Source: an uncultured Kiritimatiellota bacterium
Lineage (GTDB): Bacteria; Verrucomicrobiota; Kiritimatiellia; RFP12; UBA1067
Length of the DNA: 7,695 nucleotides
Assembly (NCBI GenBank): GCA_934654805.1
Contig: CAKUGW010000132.1
Location: forward strand, 1-7,695
Reading direction: 5' to 3'
The notes beneath the pieces are model-generated. The model made no database searches. It saw only the letters and a program-made list of their open reading frames with translations, and was not told where the DNA came from. Positions 1 to 6,169 of the stretch are shown in pieces. The position numbers and the translations under genes are program-made. Position 1 is the stretch's first letter. Each line of letters starts with the position of its first letter.

Positions 1-75
1 AAGCCCCGACTCGACCTCGGAGAGCATCCCCGAAAAATTCGCCTTGGCTTCATTAACACTCATCGTCGTTTGCAT
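1..75 (-). CDS. Phd/YefM-type antitoxin, N-terminal fragment (cut by window edge)
   Basis: The 25 visible residues begin MQTTMSVNEAKANFSGML and continue SEVESGL. This is the typical opening of Phd/YefM antitoxins: a short strand, the S-x-N/E-A-K-x-x-F/L-S-x-x-L start of helix 1, then an E-V-E-x-G turn. In the family this N-terminal half forms the dimeric DNA-binding fold that represses its own operon, while the missing C-terminal half would wrap and neutralise a toxin, usually RelE/ParE-like or Doc/VapC-like. The start at 75 is chosen over the in-frame ATG at 63 because a strong AAGGAG lies 7 nt upstream of it. The gene runs off the left edge, so the partner toxin cannot be seen; it would normally follow directly. 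The window holds no second TA gene upstream. The family call is from motif recognition over a short stretch, but the pattern is distinctive. Confidence 0.82.
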   Translation of the reverse strand, partial: MQTTMSVNEAKANFSGMLSEVESGL

Positions 76-82
76 ATAATAT

Positions 83-88
83 CTCCTT
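83..88 (-). promoter_or_regulatory. Shine-Dalgarno site of the antitoxin
   Basis: The minus strand reads AAGGAG, 7 nt before the ATG at 75. It fixes the start codon. It is the only strong ribosome binding site seen before a start in this window; the two larger genes with visible starts have none. Confidence 0.8.
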
Positions 89-98
89 AAACGCCGCC

Positions 99-127
99 AT
101 TATACCATTTTAGACCTCTTGAATCAA
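99..127 (-). promoter_or_regulatory. Sigma70-like promoter of the antitoxin
   Basis: On the minus strand a TTGATT -35 box (122-127) is followed by a 17-bp spacer and a perfect TATAAT -10 box (99-104). A TG dinucleotide at 106-107 makes it an extended -10 (TGGTATAAT). Transcription would start near position 92, giving a leader of about 17 nt that contains the AAGGAG site. Confidence 0.75.
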
Positions 128-141
128 TCATGACCTCTTGA
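113..141. promoter_or_regulatory. Paired direct repeats, candidate antitoxin operator
   Basis: The 10-mer GACCTCTTGA occurs at 113-122 and again at 132-141, a centre-to-centre spacing of 19 bp, or nearly two helical turns. The first copy lies in the promoter spacer and touches the -35 box; the second lies just upstream of it. Phd/YefM proteins repress their own promoters by binding repeated sites, so an operator role fits. That is inference. The repeats are direct rather than palindromic, which is less usual for this family. Confidence 0.5.
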
Positions 142-142
142 C

Positions 143-420
143 CAACAACGAGATCACTAACTGACATCAACGGGAGTCGGGTCTTGTCCCGACTTGGTCG
201 CTCGACCCGCAGTTCGTGGGCACCCCACCGACATGATTCCGACGCGTGCGCCTTCACGCGCGCCCTTTACCGTGGCGGTCGGAATCACGTCGGGCCCGCG
301 AACGTGCTCTCGTGCGCCAGTCGGCTCCAAGACCCGTCGCCGCGACATGCCAGGCGGAACCGTGTCTACTTTCGCCCAAAAAACGGCAGGCGAAGGCTGA
401 CCCTGCCCCGTCCGCGCCTC
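143..420. other. Stretch with no convincing gene; one 7-bp hairpin
   Basis: Short open frames exist on both strands but none has a start signal, a family motif or coherent composition. The only clear structure is a perfect stem AGTCGGG/CCCGACT at 175-181 and 188-194 with a 6-nt loop. It lacks a T-tract on either side, so it is not a standard terminator. The right part may be decayed upstream sequence of the transposase remnant that begins near 421, but I cannot align it to anything. Confidence 0.4.
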
Positions 421-850
421 GTCTGCGTCCTCGCGCTCCTCGACAAGTACGAGCGCATGGACAAGGACGAGCGGAAGAAGGAACTCCCCAGATTCGACGG
501 GCGTCTCAGGGACGCCGTCACCGACGACGTGGCCGCCTATGTGGGCGAGGTCATGTCGTCGGTCGCCTTCAGGGGCGGGCTCCGAGGTCGACAGAATCAG
601 ACGGCTCTATCCGAAGGAGCTCGAGGCGTCGAAGGAGGCGGGAGCCTCGCTCGACGACCTCGACAAGCGCAGGGGAAACATGCGCTACGGATGGCTGCGC
701 AGGAACGGATACTGCATCTCCTCTTCGCACGTCGAGGCGGCCGCAAGGATCCTCGTCGCACGCCGGTGCAAGCAGGCGGGAATGCGCTGGCGCCACCACA
801 ACGCCGCATGCGTCTGCGCCATCATCGCCAGACTGCGCTCCGTAGCATGA
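421..850 (+). pseudogene. Frameshifted transposase remnant (ISKra4/ISLre2-like C-terminal part)
   Basis: Two pieces in different frames read as one protein. The first (421 to about 580) gives charged helical sequence including LLDKYERMDKDERKKEL and VAAYVGEVMSSVAF. The second (about 586-850, shifted by one base) includes RRLYPKELEASKEAG, then MRYGWLRRNGYCISSSHVEA, and then ARRCKQAGMRWRHHNAACV before a TGA. The order 'MRY-x-x-x-R-x-x-G-x-x-I-x-S-x-x-V-E-A ... R-x-K-Q-x-G-M-R-W ... N-A' is the conserved C-terminal block of ISKra4-type (and related ISLre2/UPF0236) transposases, whose catalytic Glu is expected in the V-E-A motif. The usual G-S-G/S-G-V-V-E is changed here to S-S-S-H-V-E. A further open piece in the first frame, ending DAYFFNEIKSHPAVGALQE with a stop at 922-924, may be the true C-terminus after a second shift. 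The N-terminal half is missing and I see no terminal inverted repeats or target duplication. The family name is tentative; a broken transposase is more secure. Confidence 0.55.
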
Positions 851-1210
851 GGACCGCCGCAATGGACGCCTACTTCTTCAACGAAATAAAATCGCACCCA
901 GCAGTTGGTGCTTTGCAAGAGTAAACGCAATTTTAGATTTAGTCGGTCAAAGGCTGAGGATGAACAGGAGATTGATTGAGGCAGAGGGCATTCCCTTCCC
1001 CTGCCCTCCTATGGGAGGGCCTTGCGTTTGCATTGTCAAGGCGGCTTCGGGCTGGAGGCCCGCCTCGTCGAACGCGTCGACTCCGCGCTTCGCGCTTTCG
1101 CCGCCCGGGATGCGCGACACGGCCCGAAGCGCATCGTGGTGCGAGCCGCCCGGACGAAGCCGATCACGCATGGTTGCCAACCTTAACGAAACGCCAAGAC
1201 CAGCCCGCCG

Positions 1211-1257
1211 GCTAAACGTTCGTTTAGCCTTTCTAAGTTTGGTTTGCTTTGGCAAAC
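1211..1257. terminator. Two hairpins downstream of the hydrolase gene, possible terminator
   Basis: The first hairpin is GCTAAACG-TT-CGTTTAGC (1211-1228). The second is GTTTGC-TTTG-GCAAAC (1242-1257). Both lie 68-117 nt past the stop codon of the minus-strand glycoside hydrolase and are the only strong A/T-containing stems there. Neither has a proper U-tract on the minus strand. On the plus strand the first stem is followed by CTTTCTAAGTTT, so it would work better for rightward transcription. They may act in both directions. Termination is inferred from position. Confidence 0.35.
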
Positions 1258-1280
1258 GACTGGGAGAATGAATGATTGTA

Positions 1281-1318
1281 GTCCGTTCTTGTCCGTCTTG
1301 AAACTCCGTGGCTCCGTG
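1281..1318 (+). repeat. Short degenerate tandem repeat (GTCCGT / CTCCGTG units)
   Basis: GTCCGTTCTT at 1281-1290 is followed directly by GTCCGTCTTG at 1291-1300. CTCCGTG then occurs at 1304-1310 and again at 1312-1318. The style (T-C-C-G-T units with irregular spacing) is the same as the repeat inside the 5' end of the regulator gene near 6202-6343. It ends 6 nt before the stop codon of the hydrolase gene. I regard it as a dispersed intergenic repeat of this genome, although copy number cannot be judged from one window. Confidence 0.5.
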
Positions 1319-1324
1319 CGAGGA

Positions 1325-4300
1325 TCAGTACCGCTGCAGCAGCTCCAGCATCCTGCGGTCGAGGCGGCGGCCCTGGAACGCCTCATAGTACACGTCCGCA
1401 CGGTCGCTGTCGAGCAGCCCGAACCCGCCCCGGAAGTTCCAGAACGCCCAGCCGATGTCGCGCGCCTTCAGCTCCTTCAGCAGGCTCTCGAGATAGGCGA
1501 GCGACACGTCGTGCGGCGTCCGGTTGAAGACGCCCGTCTCGCCGACCATGACGAACCGCCCGTCCGCAAGCGCGTCTTCCCAGGGGGCGAAGACGTTGTC
1601 GCGCAGGAAGTCCGCGCCCGTGTAGGCCGTACCGTCCGGCTTCACGAGCGGCTGCGGCGCGTCCCAGCCCGCGAAGCGCACGGGCGTCCGCGCGGGCATC
1701 CAAGGCATCCGCCAGCGGTACGACGGGACGACGCGCGCCGTCCGCCCGTCCGCCGCGAACACGAGGGCGTTCACCTCCATCCAGTCGCCCTGCCCCAGTC
1801 CGATCTCCAGCCGTGCGCACGTCGGCACGTCCACCGCGAACGGCGCCACGGGCACGCCCGCCCACTCGCCGTTCGAGCGCGCAACCAGGTTCGTGTAGCC
1901 CGCGTCCCCCTCCTGCGGGAAGAGACGCGCGCGCCCGATCTCGCGTCCGTCGGCCTTCACGACGAGTTCCGCGAGGCGGTTGACACGGCCGGGCACGACC
2001 GTCAGCCGGCAGGCGGGCACCCGCGCGATCGCGATCGGCTCGTCGAGGCCCTTCTTGCGCGAGCCGTAGAGCGGGCTCGTCACGGGGACGGGCGGCCACT
2101 GCGGCGCCGGCCATGCGCCGTCGCGCTTGCACCACGGCGCCTCGTAGTGCGTGATCTCCATCGGGTCATACACGTGGAGGCCCAGTCCGACGGACGCGGG
2201 AAGCGTGCCGCGCGGCGGCGTCCGCGCCATCTGGAGGCCGTCCGCCACGACGAGCCGCGAAGGCGACTCGGCGTGGATCGCCTGTTCGCAGGCCGCGATG
2301 AACCCCGCGTAGGCCGCCGCGTCGCAGTCGGCGCTCGGCTCGTTGAAGAGGTTGAAGGAAAGCGCGTCGGGCGAGACGTCGCGGTAGCGGCGCGCGAAGA
2401 ACGTCCAGCAGGCGACGTTCGCGCGGACGAGCGCCGGGTCCTCGAGGATCGCCTTCTTCGAGCGGCTGACCGCATAGTCCACGCCCGGCGGAATCGAGAA
2501 GCAGACCTGGATGTGGATGTCGTGCTTCCGTCCCCAGCCGATCATCTCGTCGATGGGCGGGAAGAGCGCGGGATCGGGCTCGAACGTGCCGGGACGGCAG
2601 AAGTAGCGGTGGTCGATCATGACGCGCGCGAAGTTGAAGCCCCAGTCGCGCATGAGGGCGAGGTCACGCTCGTCCCATGTCCCGGAGAACATGCCCTTGA
2701 TGGCCTTGCCGTCGATGTTGAAGCCGCGCCAGCGCACGGCGGCATCCTCGGACAGGAGCCGCACCGGGCCGATCAGGCCTGAACGCGGCAGGGGCGTGTC
2801 GCGGTCTACGCATGGCCGCGAGGACCAGGTCGGGCGATCCGCCAGCCCCTCGTCGCCGACGAGGCGGTTGATCCAGAGATTGCACACCTCGACCTCCAGC
2901 GTGTTCTCGCCCGTCCGGACGGCTTTCGTCACGTCAAGCCGATAGGGCGCGAAACAGACGCCGCCCACCGGCGTGCCGTTGACCTTCACCTTCGCCGTCA
3001 CGGCGACATCGCCGAGGTCAAGCACCAGGCGCGACGCCAGGCGGTCGAGTCGAAACGTCGTCCGGTAGACGATCGTGCCCGAATAGAACGCGAGAGCCGG
3101 ATTGGTCACGGTCGAAAGGTCGAAGAGCGTGTCGGCCTTCACCGGCTCCGCCGGCCCGCGATGGACCGCGTCGGCCTCGAACGCCAGCGTCCAGGGGCCC
3201 GGGATGTCCACCGCCGGACGCAGGACCGTCCTCGGCGTCGCGCCCGTGCGGCGGTCGGCTTCCTTCGCGAAGACGACGAGCGTGCTGCCGCGCGCGGCGA
3301 GGGAGAGGTTCACGACCGTGCGGCCCTTCTCGAAGCGCCACGCGGGCGCTTCACGGATCTCGCCCGTCGCCGCGTCCCAGAGTTCCGGCACACGCCCGGC
3401 CACGCGAAACGAAACGTCATAGGACGGCACCGGGCGGCCATCGGCATTCGCCACAAAGTAGATCTCGGCGTTCGGCAGCGTGCGGTGCGCGTGGACGAGG
3501 GGAAAGCGGCCGTCATGCGACAGGTCCGGCTCGCAGCCGCGCATCCTGAAGGCTTCGTCCATCGTCAGCCCCCAGGCGATCACGCCCTTGCCGCGCCGGG
3601 CGGACGTGACCGTCCGACCGTCCACTTCGCCCCAGAGGCGCGCGGCGATCTCCTTGACGCGCGCATCCGCCTGCGGCTGTCCCGTCAGGGACGGCGACCG
3701 CTGCGGCTTCGGCCCCAGCACGAACGCGCCGGCATGGACGAGGCGCTCGATTTGGGCCAGCAGCTCCGGGCGCATCGTCTCAAGATTCGGCAGCACGAGC
3801 ACTTCATACGTCGTGCCATGCGGCAGCACGAGGCGTCCGGCGGCGTCGACGCCCGTCGTCTCGCGCAGGACTTCGGCGTTGATGTAGTCGAACTGCCGCC
3901 CCGGCGGCAGGCCCGGTTCCGTCAAGCCCGTCATCTTCGGCACGTCTTCGCCTATGAAATAGGCCGCGTCCGCGACGTTCAGCCCCTGCTGCAGCAGATA
4001 GCCCGTGCGCTTGAGATAGCCCGAGAACAGGTCGAAATGGCGAAACCACGTGTTCTTGCGGTTGAACTCGTTTCCGAACCATGCGACGTTTCCCGGCAGG
4101 CGTTCGTCATGCTGATGGATGTAGACGTGCAGGATCGTCCCGTTGACGCCGTCCGCGAAGAAGAGATCCGTCCGCGACTTGAGATCCATCGGCGTACGGG
4201 CGAACGGACGCCCGGCACAGGTGTTGGACTCGGACCACACGACCTGCTTGCCGTAGATGTGCGCACAGCTCGACGCCGCGCGGTTCTCAAGGTCGCCGAG

Positions 4301-5983
4301 GGTGCCTTCGCTCCAGAACTCGCCGCCGATGCCGTCCGACTGTCCGCCGTATTGCAGGAACTCGCCCGGAAAGCCCCAGTGGCCGTAGCATTCCAGCCAG
4401 GTCTTCAGCCCGTGGCGGTTGCTCGCCGCGCGCAGGCCGCCGACATACGAATAGGCGATCTCGTCCGCAACGAAGCGGCGCAGGTCCCAGAGGAACCGGT
4501 CGGCGTCGGCGCGGCTGCCCGTCGGCATGCCGAAGACCGACGGGAAGTACGGCGTCGGATCGTAGCCGAACGACGCCCGGAAACGAGACTCGAAGTCGTC
4601 CGTGAAGTTCTGCCCGCCCATTTCGTAGCTGTCAAGCACCGCGTACCGAACCGCCTTGCGGAGCGAGGCCGGCATGCGGGCGAGAATCTTTCCGAGGTAG
4701 GCGTCGAAATGCGACGCGATGTGGGCGCGGCTCATCTTGTCCGTCTCGTAGCCCGTCGCCTCGGGGTTCGCGGGCGAGTTCCGCGTGCCCGTGCCCGCCG
4801 CCGCAAAGCGGTAGACGACCCAGCGGCCGGCGGGGACAGCCCAGTCGAGCGCGCCGTCCCGGGCGACCTTGCCCCGCAGCACGACGGCCTTCGCCGGATC
4901 GAGCGCCGTGCCCGCCGCCGTCGCCGGCTCGGCCGGCCACAGGTAGTCGCGCCACTGCGGCAGCGGCGCCTCGAACATCTTCGCAAACGTCTTCTCGTAG
5001 GCGCGGGCGATGAGCGGCGCGCCACACACGGCAACCGACGCAAAGCGCGCCGAGCCGTCGCCGTGCGGGCGGATCGTCACGCGAAACCGCCGGGACGTCG
5101 TCGCAACGAACGAGCCGAGGATCGGCGCATGCGGCGCAAAGCCGACGTTCGTGATGTGCTTGACGCGGCTAAAGGGCATCTCGCACACCGTGCGCCAGCC
5201 GTCGCCGCCTTCGGCCTCGACCGACACCTCTCCGGCGAGGGCCCCGTCGCAGAAGGCGAGCTCGACGCCCTGCGCCGTGAACGGCGTCTCGGAGGCGAGC
5301 ATCACCACCAGCGGCTTCCCGGCGCGCAGCAGCAGAGAATCGCCCGCGTCCTTCGCCTCCAGGCGATCCGTCAGCCCCTTCGGCGCCGGATACGCCACCG
5401 CCACCACGTCCTGAAACTCGTCCGCCGGGACGGACTCAAACGTCGGCGTCGGCAGCTTCACGCCCTTCGCCGGGCCCGTCACCACGGCTGAGCTCGCGAC
5501 AAGGCGGCGCATCGCCTGCTCGGGCTTGACCCACGGCCCGCCGGACTGGCTCCATCCCGGCGAGTTGAACAGGCCGAGTTCGACGCCCAGTTCGTTCGCC
5601 GTTTCAAACGCCGTCGCGAGCGCCTTCTCCCATTCCGGCGAAAAGGTCTTCACCGGCCCGCCCTTGCTGCCGATGTCGCCGATGTAGGCGCGATCGATGC
5701 CGGCGCGCTTCATGGCCCGGAGATCTTCGCGAATCCCCTCACGCGAGATGTTGCCGTTGATCCAGTACCAGTAGCATCCCGTCGGGACCTTCCCGAACGG
5801 ATCGCGGAAGACGGAGGCCAGTTCCGCATACGCGGGATTCGTCGGTCTCATGTTCGTCTCCGCCGGCATGTCGTGCGTAAAACGCCCCGGCGCCAGCTCA
5901 GCCGAACAGATGTCCGCCCGCACCGCCGCCAACGCGCCTGCGACCACAACGAGAACACGCTTCACAGTCTTCAGTTTCTTCAT
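1325..5983 (-). CDS. Secreted two-module glycoside hydrolase: GH106-like alpha-L-rhamnosidase fused to GH5
   Basis: The protein has 1552 residues. The start at 5983 is chosen because it opens a signal peptide (MKKLKTVKR, then the hydrophobic VLVVVAGALAAV, probable cleavage near residues 22-28); the open frame continues upstream only by chance. Residues about 55-900 resemble GH106 alpha-L-rhamnosidases: F-R-x-P-x-x-x-x-P-x-x-x-Y-W-Y-W-I-N-G at 59-77, LGLFNSPGWSQSGGPWV at 136-152, DSYEMG at 451-456, and GGEFWSEG at 553-560. E454 and E555 are the likely catalytic pair by position. Residues about 920-1078 form a GH2-like beta-sandwich ending SGLIGPVRLL, where such enzymes normally stop. A GH5 barrel then starts within ten residues (about 1085-1552), with R1120, the acid/base E1215 in FNLFNEPS, H1270 and Y1272, the nucleophile E1482 in VMVGETG, and W1515 in WAFWNF. 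Residues about 1300-1440 are a beta-rich insert between the GH5 catalytic strands. Both sites look intact, so the enzyme probably removes rhamnose and cuts a beta-linked backbone. It acts outside the cytoplasm; the substrate is unknown. It is divergent from a PAS-AraC gene. Confidence 0.85.
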   Translation of the reverse strand: MKKLKTVKRVLVVVAGALAAVRADICSAELAPGRFTHDMPAETNMRPTNPAYAELASVFRDPFGKVPTGCYWYWINGNISREGIREDLRAMKRAGIDRAYIGDIGSKGGPVKTFSPEWEKALATAFETANELGVELGLFNSPGWSQSGGPWVKPEQAMRRLVASSAVVTGPAKGVKLPTPTFESVPADEFQDVVAVAYPAPKGLTDRLEAKDAGDSLLLRAGKPLVVMLASETPFTAQGVELAFCDGALAGEVSVEAEGGDGWRTVCEMPFSRVKHITNVGFAPHAPILGSFVATTSRRFRVTIRPHGDGSARFASVAVCGAPLIARAYEKTFAKMFEAPLPQWRDYLWPAEPATAAGTALDPAKAVVLRGKVARDGALDWAVPAGRWVVYRFAAAGTGTRNSPANPEATGYETDKMSRAHIASHFDAYLGKILARMPASLRKAVRYAVLDSYEMGGQNFTDDFESRFRASFGYDPTPYFPSVFGMPTGSRADADRFLWDLRRFVADEIAYSYVGGLRAASNRHGLKTWLECYGHWGFPGEFLQYGGQSDGIGGEFWSEGTLGDLENRAASSCAHIYGKQVVWSESNTCAGRPFARTPMDLKSRTDLFFADGVNGTILHVYIHQHDERLPGNVAWFGNEFNRKNTWFRHFDLFSGYLKRTGYLLQQGLNVADAAYFIGEDVPKMTGLTEPGLPPGRQFDYINAEVLRETTGVDAAGRLVLPHGTTYEVLVLPNLETMRPELLAQIERLVHAGAFVLGPKPQRSPSLTGQPQADARVKEIAARLWGEVDGRTVTSARRGKGVIAWGLTMDEAFRMRGCEPDLSHDGRFPLVHAHRTLPNAEIYFVANADGRPVPSYDVSFRVAGRVPELWDAATGEIREAPAWRFEKGRTVVNLSLAARGSTLVVFAKEADRRTGATPRTVLRPAVDIPGPWTLAFEADAVHRGPAEPVKADTLFDLSTVTNPALAFYSGTIVYRTTFRLDRLASRLVLDLGDVAVTAKVKVNGTPVGGVCFAPYRLDVTKAVRTGENTLEVEVCNLWINRLVGDEGLADRPTWSSRPCVDRDTPLPRSGLIGPVRLLSEDAAVRWRGFNIDGKAIKGMFSGTWDERDLALMRDWGFNFARVMIDHRYFCRPGTFEPDPALFPPIDEMIGWGRKHDIHIQVCFSIPPGVDYAVSRSKKAILEDPALVRANVACWTFFARRYRDVSPDALSFNLFNEPSADCDAAAYAGFIAACEQAIHAESPSRLVVADGLQMARTPPRGTLPASVGLGLHVYDPMEITHYEAPWCKRDGAWPAPQWPPVPVTSPLYGSRKKGLDEPIAIARVPACRLTVVPGRVNRLAELVVKADGREIGRARLFPQEGDAGYTNLVARSNGEWAGVPVAPFAVDVPTCARLEIGLGQGDWMEVNALVFAADGRTARVVPSYRWRMPWMPARTPVRFAGWDAPQPLVKPDGTAYTGADFLRDNVFAPWEDALADGRFVMVGETGVFNRTPHDVSLAYLESLLKELKARDIGWAFWNFRGGFGLLDSDRADVYYEAFQGRRLDRRMLELLQRY

Positions 5984-6011
5984 GGCGATTGTATTATCGC
6001 ATAAATCGCCA
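5983..6011. promoter_or_regulatory. Inverted repeat spanning the hydrolase -10 box and start, candidate operator
   Basis: TGGCGATT at 5983-5990 and AATCGCCA at 6004-6011 are perfect 8-bp arms around a 13-bp spacer. The spacer contains the -10 box of the hydrolase gene and the left arm reaches its start codon. A protein bound here would block transcription. AraC proteins more often bind direct repeats upstream of -35, so the binder could be a different repressor, or the repeat could serve an RNA role. Function is inferred. Confidence 0.45.
5993..6001 (-). promoter_or_regulatory. Extended -10 promoter of the hydrolase gene, leaderless start
   Basis: The minus strand reads TGCGATAAT, an extended -10 element matching TATAAT at five of six positions. 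No -35 box is found at 17-18 bp. Only 9 nt separate it from the ATG at 5983, so transcription should begin within a few bases of the start codon. There is no Shine-Dalgarno sequence. Confidence 0.55.
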
Positions 6012-6019
6012 GCGAATAC

Positions 6020-6049
6020 TTGCACGATTGGGCTAAAAAAGTGTATGAT
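6020..6049 (+). promoter_or_regulatory. Second, upstream promoter candidate toward the regulator gene
   Basis: TTGCAC (6020-6025), an 18-bp spacer and TATGAT (6044-6049) form a reasonable sigma70 promoter. It would start transcription near 6056 and give the regulator gene a leader of about 114 nt. It lies just upstream of the hydrolase promoter on the other strand, so the two divergent transcription units could influence each other. If it is used, the in-frame ATG at 6020 would not be transcribed, which argues against that ATG as the regulator start. Confidence 0.4.
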
Positions 6050-6153
6050 CGGCCCATCGCATCCAAGGCGGGCATACAAGGGCCCGACAGGCATCGCGCC
6101 CCTGACGCCGACCGACCGGGACGACGGGCATCGTCGCCGCACGCCCCTGATTT

Positions 6154-6162
6154 TGCTATAAT
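6154..6162 (+). promoter_or_regulatory. Extended -10 promoter of the PAS-AraC gene, leaderless start
   Basis: TGCTATAAT is a perfect extended -10 element. The ATG at 6170 lies 7 nt beyond it, where transcription is expected to start, so the mRNA would begin at or next to the start codon. No -35 box or ribosome binding site is visible. The arrangement mirrors that of the divergent hydrolase gene. Confidence 0.6.
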
Positions 6163-6169
6163 TCCCCGC

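Larger units (their letters stand above)
925..1324. other. Non-coding stretch rich in inverted repeats
   Basis: There is no supported gene on either strand. The left part (925-990) is AT-richer. The middle contains a hairpin GCCCTCC/GGAGGGC (1003-1009 and 1014-1020) and several mutually complementary 8-mers: CTTCGGGC at 1045-1052 with GCCCGAAG at 1122-1129, and GCGCTTCG at 1085-1092 with CGAAGCGC at 1125-1132. There is also a direct copy of GCCGCCCGG at 1100-1108 and 1145-1153. The right part carries two more hairpins and a short repeat, listed separately. The open frames here (for example 960-1271 plus and 947-1255 minus) have no start signal and no recognisable motif. Confidence 0.5.

Noticed and set aside
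22..28. Lipoprotein signal in the hydrolase (Cys at residue 26)
   Set aside because: The figures refer to protein residues. The sequence RADICSA lacks the small-residue pattern of a lipobox, so an ordinary signal peptide is more likely.
960..1271. Possible small proteins at 960-1271 (plus) and 947-1255 (minus)
   Set aside because: Neither has a ribosome binding site, an adjacent -10 box or a recognisable motif, and both run through the inverted-repeat block.
3161..5491. Long plus-strand open frame (776 codons) opposite the hydrolase gene, and a similar one at 1244-2782 (512 codons)
   Set aside because: They are Arg/Pro/Ala-rich shadows produced by high GC at third codon positions of the real minus-strand gene. 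They have no domain motif or start signal.
6020..6169. Longer regulator starting at the ATG at 6020
   Set aside because: The added 50 residues are low in coding character and this ATG lies within the -35 of the upstream promoter candidate. The ATG at 6170 sits just after a perfect extended -10.
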